Below are positions 60,446 through 64,000 of a DNA stretch of 64,000 nt, piece by piece; position 1 is the stretch's first letter; each line of letters opens with the position of its first letter. A program made the translations under genes and the position numbers. The notes beneath the pieces were generated by a model that was given only the letters and a program-made list of their open reading frames with translations, was not told the DNA's origin and made no database searches. Source of the stretch: Proteinivorax hydrogeniformans (GTDB lineage Bacteria; Bacillota; Proteinivoracia; Proteinivoracales; Proteinivoracaceae); NCBI RefSeq assembly GCF_040515995.1, contig NZ_CP159485.1:1550001-1614000 (forward strand). Reading direction: 5' to 3'.

Positions 60446-60502
60446 CCCACTTTCGCTCCACTTCGACCCACATCTAACCACTTTTATGTATCTTCTACCC
60501 AC
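60446..60502 (-). promoter_or_regulatory. MraZ operator: phased GTGG repeats
   Basis: On the minus strand GTGGGT, GTGGTT, GTGGGT, GTGGAG and GTGGGT begin at 60502, 60481, 60471, 60461 and 60450. The last four are 10, 10 and 11 bases apart and the first is 21 bases away, so all lie on one face of the helix. MraZ is known to bind GTGGG-type direct repeats at such spacing. Confidence 0.75.
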
Positions 60503-60538
60503 TTAACTCAAAACCCTTCTTTTTTTGGAATTTTCCCC

Positions 60539-60566
60539 AAAAAAAAACTAGTCCATTAGGACTAGA
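60539..60566 (-). terminator. Terminator after the zinc-ribbon microprotein gene
   Basis: CTAGTCC and GGACTAG form a perfect 7-bp stem with a 4-base loop and nine T follow on the minus strand. Between it and mraZ lies only the mraZ control region. Confidence 0.88.
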
Positions 60567-60579
60567 AAAGGTAAGGCAA

Positions 60580-60729
60580 TTAATTTAAAACTTCGGAGGT
60601 TTCACTATCTGTTGTGGAACTTATTACATCTTCACCACACTTTGGGCAGCTAAAGCCGTTATTTTGCTGAACCATTCCCTGCAATCCACAGCTTAAACAC
60701 AAAAACTCCATAACCTCCACTTTTGCCAA
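60580..60729 (-). CDS. Zinc-ribbon microprotein
   Basis: A 49-residue frame starting at TTG (60729), 9 bases after GGGAGG; an ATG six codons later (60711) has only 2 bases to its GGAGG, so I prefer the TTG. The product has two cysteine pairs, CLSCG and CPKCG, spaced as in a zinc ribbon, then an acidic Ser/Thr-rich tail. Its own terminator follows 14 bases after the stop. Function unknown; a rubredoxin-like or zinc-binding fold is possible. The 60730-60858 gap upstream is AT-rich with no other gene. Confidence 0.65.
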   Translation of the reverse strand: MAKVEVMEFLCLSCGLQGMVQQNNGFSCPKCGEDVISSTTDSETSEVLN

Positions 60730-60858
60730 AATATATCGCCTCCCGTTTTTAAAAGTTGGACTTCTTATTTAGTACATTCTAAACCACAACTCAAAATTCC
60801 TTCTTTTTCAGAAAATTTTTTATATATTATAATTTATTATATTTTATCCAATATTGTG

Positions 60859-61731
60859 CTAGTTTATTCCAATCATAACGTTTTCTTGGTGAAATTCCCG
60901 TAAATCGGACTCTCTAATGAATTTTATAACGTTCTCTCCCTTTTCAAAGTAATTCTTATCAATAGAAATAAATTGATAACCTTCGGACTCGTTAAAGTAA
61001 ACTCTAGTTAAATTTTTCCTTTGTTGTATTGTAACCACTTCACCGCCAAAAACATACATGCACAGTTCATCTTCCGGAATTATCTCTTCTGAATATATGT
61101 CTGTTTTAGCTAAAATTGGAACAGTTGATGAATCAGCTATCACAAAGTTTCCCAATTCATTATTTGCGGTGTATTCTTCCCCCTCTTTTATTAAAGTAAA
61201 TTGTACCGGTGTTGAGTATATGTAATCCTCCTCACTTCCTAAAACAGAATTAGTATCTGCATCTAAGAAAATATATGTTATCGGCCCCTCCCCCAGTGTC
61301 TCTTTACCAAAGGTCACAAGCTGATAGCTTTCATGATTTTTTTTAAGCTCGACATAAACTTCCCTTTCTGCCTCTGAAAAATTCACATTCTTAATTTTAG
61401 ATCCAACAGCGTAAATTCCAATATCATTAAAGTGGTTGACACTTGCCGGAAGAACATTTTCAATTCCGTGATGCGATAAAATATTGTGGTCATAATTTAC
61501 CCCTCCAGCAACAAAAAATTCTGGGAAGTCGTCATTATGTTGACCATACCACTGTTTCTTTAAAACTTCATTATATTGAATTTCTTCAACGTTGTTTGAG
61601 TCTGAAACTAAAAAGTTTGCAAAAGATACTATTAAAAATACACCTACAATCAGCAAAACTAAAATCCCCAGTCCATATAATAAAACGTTATTCTTATTTA
61701 AGTTTATTACAGCAAAAAATTGTCCTCTCAA
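60859..61731 (-). CDS. Uncharacterised membrane-anchored extracytoplasmic protein
   Basis: About 290 residues: a short basic N-terminus, one strong hydrophobic span (about residues 17-41 of the longest frame; VLLYGLGILVLLIVGVFLIV) and a hydrophilic, beta-rich outer domain with no family I recognise. It has only one cysteine outside the membrane and no obvious catalytic motif. The likely start is TTG at 61731, 8 bases after GGAGG; an ATG at 61746 lies in front of that site and has no RBS. Terminators lie upstream (61797-61819), so it is transcribed alone. Confidence 0.7.
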   Translation of the reverse strand: MRGQFFAVINLNKNNVLLYGLGILVLLIVGVFLIVSFANFLVSDSNNVEEIQYNEVLKKQWYGQHNDDFPEFFVAGGVNYDHNILSHHGIENVLPASVNHFNDIGIYAVGSKIKNVNFSEAEREVYVELKKNHESYQLVTFGKETLGEGPITYIFLDADTNSVLGSEEDYIYSTPVQFTLIKEGEEYTANNELGNFVIADSSTVPILAKTDIYSEEIIPEDELCMYVFGGEVVTIQQRKNLTRVYFNESEGYQFISIDKNYFEKGENVIKFIRESDLREFHQENVMIGIN

Positions 61732-61790
61732 ATTTCCCACCTCCATTAACTATTTATCTAATATTTATTTGCTATCTCTTAAAACTAGAA

Positions 61791-61819
61791 CAAAAAAACA
61801 TCACCTATTCTGTGATGTT
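61791..61819 (-). terminator. Second terminator downstream of copZ
   Basis: AACATCAC and GTGATGTT form an 8-bp stem with a 7-base loop followed by T-rich sequence on the minus strand. It backs up the terminator at 61855-61878. The rest of 61747-61882 shows no gene. Confidence 0.75.
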
Positions 61820-61854
61820 TTATATCTACCAAGTATTCTGATTGATACTAGCAT

Positions 61855-61878
61855 TAAAAAAAGGGCCCAAAGGCCCTT
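61855..61878 (-). terminator. copZ terminator
   Basis: AAGGGCC and GGCCCTT form a GC-rich 7-bp stem with a 4-base loop and a T-run follows on the minus strand, 5 bases after the copZ stop. Confidence 0.85.
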
Positions 61879-61882
61879 AACT

Positions 61883-62089
61883 TTATATAACACTGTATCC
61901 TGCATCAGTAATTGTATTTATTAATTGTTCCCGTGTTACTACATTTTCATCGTAGTTTATAGTAACTTCACCTAACTCAAGATTAACATCAACAGTTTTT
62001 ACTCCGTCTAATTTATCCAATGCCTTTTCTACTGCCGCTTTACAGTGTCCACAAGACATTCCCGATACACTAAAAATAACTTTTACCAT
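61883..62089 (-). CDS. copZ: Copper chaperone CopZ (heavy-metal-associated domain)
   Basis: A 68-residue single HMA domain with the copper motif GMSCGHC and the fold elements VEKALDKLDGVKTVDVNL and TITDAGYSVI. CopZ binds Cu(I) and passes it to exporters. The ATG at 62089 has GGAG 8 bases upstream; the frame opens 9 bases earlier at a GTG inside that site. It follows csoR by 11 bases. No copper ATPase follows, since two terminators come next. Confidence 0.93.
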   Translation of the reverse strand: MVKVIFSVSGMSCGHCKAAVEKALDKLDGVKTVDVNLELGEVTINYDENVVTREQLINTITDAGYSVI

Positions 62090-62100
62090 TAACCTCACTC

Positions 62101-62364
62101 CTATTTTAAAAATTTTCCCATAACATCTAAAAGTTCCTCAATAGCCTCTTCTTGATTATCATTGTCAAAGGCCTGTGCTACGCACCCCTTAGTATGTCCT
62201 TCTAAAATCATAAGACCAACTTTATTTACCCCCGCTCTTACCGCTGCAAGTTGCGTGAGAATATCCACACAATACCTCTCATCGTCAACCATCTTTTGTA
62301 TACCCCTCAACTGACCTTCAATCCTCTTTAAGCGATCCTGTAGCTTCTGCTTTTCACAACCCAT
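62101..62364 (-). CDS. csoR: Copper-sensing repressor CsoR
   Basis: An 87-residue all-helical DUF156 repressor that leaves DNA when Cu(I) binds. The ligand pattern Cys-His-Cys is present: YCVDIL (about 32), then LEGHTKGC (about 54-61). RLKRIEGQLRGIQKMV is the conserved first helix. It should repress its own csoR-copZ unit; an operator-like inverted repeat lies just upstream. Confidence 0.93.
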   Translation of the reverse strand: MGCEKQKLQDRLKRIEGQLRGIQKMVDDERYCVDILTQLAAVRAGVNKVGLMILEGHTKGCVAQAFDNDNQEEAIEELLDVMGKFLK

Positions 62365-62372
62365 TTAAGAAT

Positions 62373-62387
62373 TACCCCCTAACGGTA
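62373..62387 (-). promoter_or_regulatory. Candidate CsoR operator
   Basis: TACCGTTAGGGGGTA is an imperfect inverted repeat (TACC and GGTA arms) similar to CsoR operators. It lies between the predicted promoter and the csoR start, where a repressor would block transcription. Confidence 0.45.
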
Positions 62388-62401
62388 TAGGTATATGTTT
62401 C

Positions 62402-62430
62402 ATCTTATAATTTATACCTACTTTTGTCAA
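62402..62430 (-). promoter_or_regulatory. Sigma-A promoter for csoR-copZ
   Basis: A perfect TTGACA and TAAGAT are 17 bases apart on the minus strand, about 40 bases before csoR. Confidence 0.65.
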
Positions 62431-62445
62431 ATATTACTGAAATAT

Positions 62446-62488
62446 ATAAAATATCCAGTCTAACCGCCTATTTACGTGAAAGACTGGA
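62446..62488 (-). terminator. Possible terminator after lgt
   Basis: TCCAGTCT and AGACTGGA form an 8-bp stem with a 19-base loop and TATTTTATATATT follows on the minus strand. The long loop and broken T-run make it moderate. Confidence 0.5.
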
Positions 62489-62495
62489 CAAATTT

Positions 62496-63230
62496 TTAGT
62501 TAGCTTTTTTCTTCCTATTAAGATAGTAATATATCCCTACGCCAATTACAATAAGAGCTATACTAACTAACTGAGCTGTGCGAAGAGGACCTATCATAAG
62601 ACTATCAGTTCTTAACCCCTCTATAAAAAACCTGCCAAACGAATACCCTATAAGATAAAAGGCAAAAATAGAACCTTTAGCTAACTTTTTCTTGCGTAGC
62701 ATTAACAGTCCGCCTAAGACAATCAAATTCCACACAAATTCATAAAAAAATGTCGGGTGCCTATAGGCACCATCAATATACATAGCCCATGGAAGATCAG
62801 TTTCCACACCATAAGCCTCTTGATTAACATAATTGCCCCACCTACCAATAGCTTGAGCCAATATTAGACCAGGCACTACCACGTCTGCAAACTGCCAGAA
62901 GTTTATTTTTTTTACTTTAACAAAAATGTACGCTACTAATACACCGGCCAAAATTCCGCCGTGTATAGCTAGCCCACCTTCCCAGATAGAGAAAACTCTA
63001 GATAAGTCTCCTCTATAAGCTTCTAAGTTAAAAAGAACATAATAAACCCTCGCCCCTAAAATCCCTACTGGGAGGGCGATAAGCAAAAACTCATCAAAAA
63101 TATCCGGGTCAAGCCCATCTCTCTTGCCTAAAGTCTTTATTAAAAATAACGCCACTAATGCACCGAAACCTATTATGATTCCATACCAATATACCGGAAT
63201 CGGGCCTAAGTTAAATGCTACAGGATCCAT
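62496..63230 (-). CDS. lgt: Prolipoprotein diacylglyceryl transferase
   Basis: Lgt adds diacylglycerol to the lipobox cysteine of prolipoproteins. The 244 residues have seven spans, IPVYWYGIIIGFGAL near the start, the essential HGGILAG (about 90), and the signature GRWGNYVNQEAYG (about 128) with the conserved Arg and Asn. It follows cysK by 35 bases and may share its transcript. Confidence 0.96.
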   Translation of the reverse strand: MDPVAFNLGPIPVYWYGIIIGFGALVALFLIKTLGKRDGLDPDIFDEFLLIALPVGILGARVYYVLFNLEAYRGDLSRVFSIWEGGLAIHGGILAGVLVAYIFVKVKKINFWQFADVVVPGLILAQAIGRWGNYVNQEAYGVETDLPWAMYIDGAYRHPTFFYEFVWNLIVLGGLLMLRKKKLAKGSIFAFYLIGYSFGRFFIEGLRTDSLMIGPLRTAQLVSIALIVIGVGIYYYLNRKKKAN

Positions 63231-63265
63231 AAAATACCACCTTCTATATATTTTTTATACTATTT

Positions 63266-64000
63266 TTAGACAGTCTCATATAAAGGAGTAGATAAGTATC
63301 GTTCACCATTATCAGGCAAAAGAACTACGATATTTTTCCCCTTATTTTCTGCGTCCTTTGCTAAATCGATAGCTACAGACAAAGCCGCTCCTGAAGAGAT
63401 ACCTGTTAAAATACCATGGTTTTTAGCTAACCAACGACTGGCTTCAAAAGCAGTTTGGTGCCCGACTTTCGAAACTGTATCAATCACTTCTTTACGAAGA
63501 ACTTTAGGCACAAACCCCGCTCCTATGCCCTGTATTTTATGCGGACCAGGACTTCCTCCAGATAACACTGGTGAGTCTTCTGGTTCTACTGCTATAACCG
63601 ATACATCACTTAATTTTTCTTTTAAAACCTGGCCTACGCCGGTTATAGTTCCTCCTGTTCCTACTCCTGCAACAAAATAGTCGATTTCACCATTTGTATC
63701 TTCTAAAACTTCCATTGCAGTTGTCTCTTTGTGAACCTGAGGATTAGCTTCGTTGTAGAATTGACTTGGTATAAAAGAATTCCCATCTTCATCAGCTAGT
63801 TTTTCCGCTCTTTCAATCGCCCCTGGCATTCCCTTTTTACCCTCAGTTAATTCTAAGTGGGCGCCAAAAGCTTTTAACAATTTTCTTCTTTCAACACTCA
63901 TAGTATCAGGCATAGTCAGAATTAGCTTATACCCTTTAGCAGCTGCAACCATAGCCAAGCCCACACCTGTATTACCCGATGTCGCCTCAATGATAGTTGT
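63266..64000 (-). CDS. cysK: Cysteine synthase A (C-terminal part)
   Basis: O-acetylserine sulfhydrylase: makes L-cysteine from O-acetylserine and sulfide with PLP. The open frame continues past the right edge; 244 codons are visible of a protein usually about 305 long. Seen are [19 protein letters not shown] (substrate loop), [13 protein letters not shown] (about 85 residues later), [18 protein letters not shown] (phosphate-binding glycine loop) and [13 protein letters not shown], then GISSGAALS. The PLP lysine region lies outside the window. CysK versus CysM cannot be fully settled but the motifs favour CysK. Confidence 0.92.
   Translation of the reverse strand, partial: TTIIEATSGNTGVGLAMVAAAKGYKLILTMPDTMSVERRKLLKAFGAHLELTEGKKGMPGAIERAEKLADEDGNSFIPSQFYNEANPQVHKETTAMEVLEDTNGEIDYFVAGVGTGGTITGVGQVLKEKLSDVSVIAVEPEDSPVLSGGSPGPHKIQGIGAGFVPKVLRKEVIDTVSKVGHQTAFEASRWLAKNHGILTGISSGAALSVAIDLAKDAENKGKNIVVLLPDNGERYLSTPLYETV

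Noticed and set aside
61443-61841. 132-codon plus-strand frame overlapping the unknown anchored protein
   Set aside because: It has no RBS and crosses the terminator region; the minus-strand frame has a membrane span and RBS and fits the gene orientation.
1-64000. CRISPR arrays, tRNA/rRNA genes, transposases, phage genes
   Set aside because: I looked along both strands and saw no regular repeat-spacer pattern, no tRNA cloverleaf or CCA-type end, and no transposase or phage motif.

Overview
This 64 kb stretch is AT-rich chromosomal core sequence from a low-GC, Gram-positive, endospore-forming bacterium, most likely an anaerobic member of the Clostridia. The evidence is the sporulation gene set (spoVM, spoIIGA, sigE, sigG, a Spo0A-box-like site, SpoVE/FtsW- and SpoVD/PbpB-type proteins), Bacillota-specific genes (remA, rqcH, prkC/prpC, ylmC/E/G/H, divIVA) and Shine-Dalgarno sequences of the GGAGG type. 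The oxygen-sensitive iron-sulfur L-serine dehydratase (sdaAA/sdaAB) fits an anaerobe. The exact genus cannot be fixed from the sequence alone; an Anaerobranca/Proteinivorax-like lineage is a guess. Nearly all genes are on the minus strand; only rpmB, luxS and rqcH are on the plus strand. I see no rRNA, tRNA, CRISPR array, prophage or insertion sequence.

Region 1 (1-30 kb) is strikingly collinear with the yloA-recG region of Bacillus subtilis. Read on the minus strand from about 27.5 kb down it holds a Ca-type P-ATPase, yicC, remA, gmk, rpoZ, coaBC, priA, def, fmt, a DUF116 gene, a yugP-type protease, rsmB, rlmN, prpC, prkC, rsgA and rpe. A thiamine block follows (TPP riboswitch, thiT, thiN) with a phosphodiesterase gene. 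Further along are luxS (plus), a 26-residue spoVM, rpmB (plus), asp23, a fakA/degV pair, sdaAB, sdaAA and recG, which runs off the left edge. rqcH lies divergent to the ATPase.

Region 2 (29-37.5 kb) holds uraA behind a PyrR-type attenuator, rluD, lspA, a DksA/TraR-type gene, a DUF5665 gene, an aroC-aroB-aroA run and a pair of small Gate-domain membrane proteins next to divIVA.

Region 3 (37.4-44.4 kb) is the ylm/spoIIG cluster: divIVA, ylmH, yggT, ylmE (no sepF between the last two), a HlyD-like membrane protein, nrdR, ylmC, a 46-codon candidate gene, sigG, sigE and spoIIGA.

Region 4 (44.5-60.5 kb) is the division and cell wall (dcw) cluster: ftsZ, ftsA, sbp, a DUF881 gene, ftsQ, murA, ftsW, murD, mraY, murF, murE, a PASTA-containing PBP, ftsL, rsmH and mraZ. 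murG and murB are not present at their usual place. Region 5 (60.5-64 kb) has a zinc-ribbon microprotein, an unknown anchored extracytoplasmic protein, copZ-csoR, lgt and the 3' part of cysK.

I found no convincing new multigene system. The most useful items are small or regulatory: the hidden spoVM, a 46-codon reading frame coupled to sigG, an apparent one-base disruption of the rsgA start, a phased GTGG repeat array in front of mraZ, a Spo0A box plus terminator-like hairpin before spoIIGA, an enlarged ThiT, and gaps in otherwise conserved gene order (murG/murB, sepF, copA).
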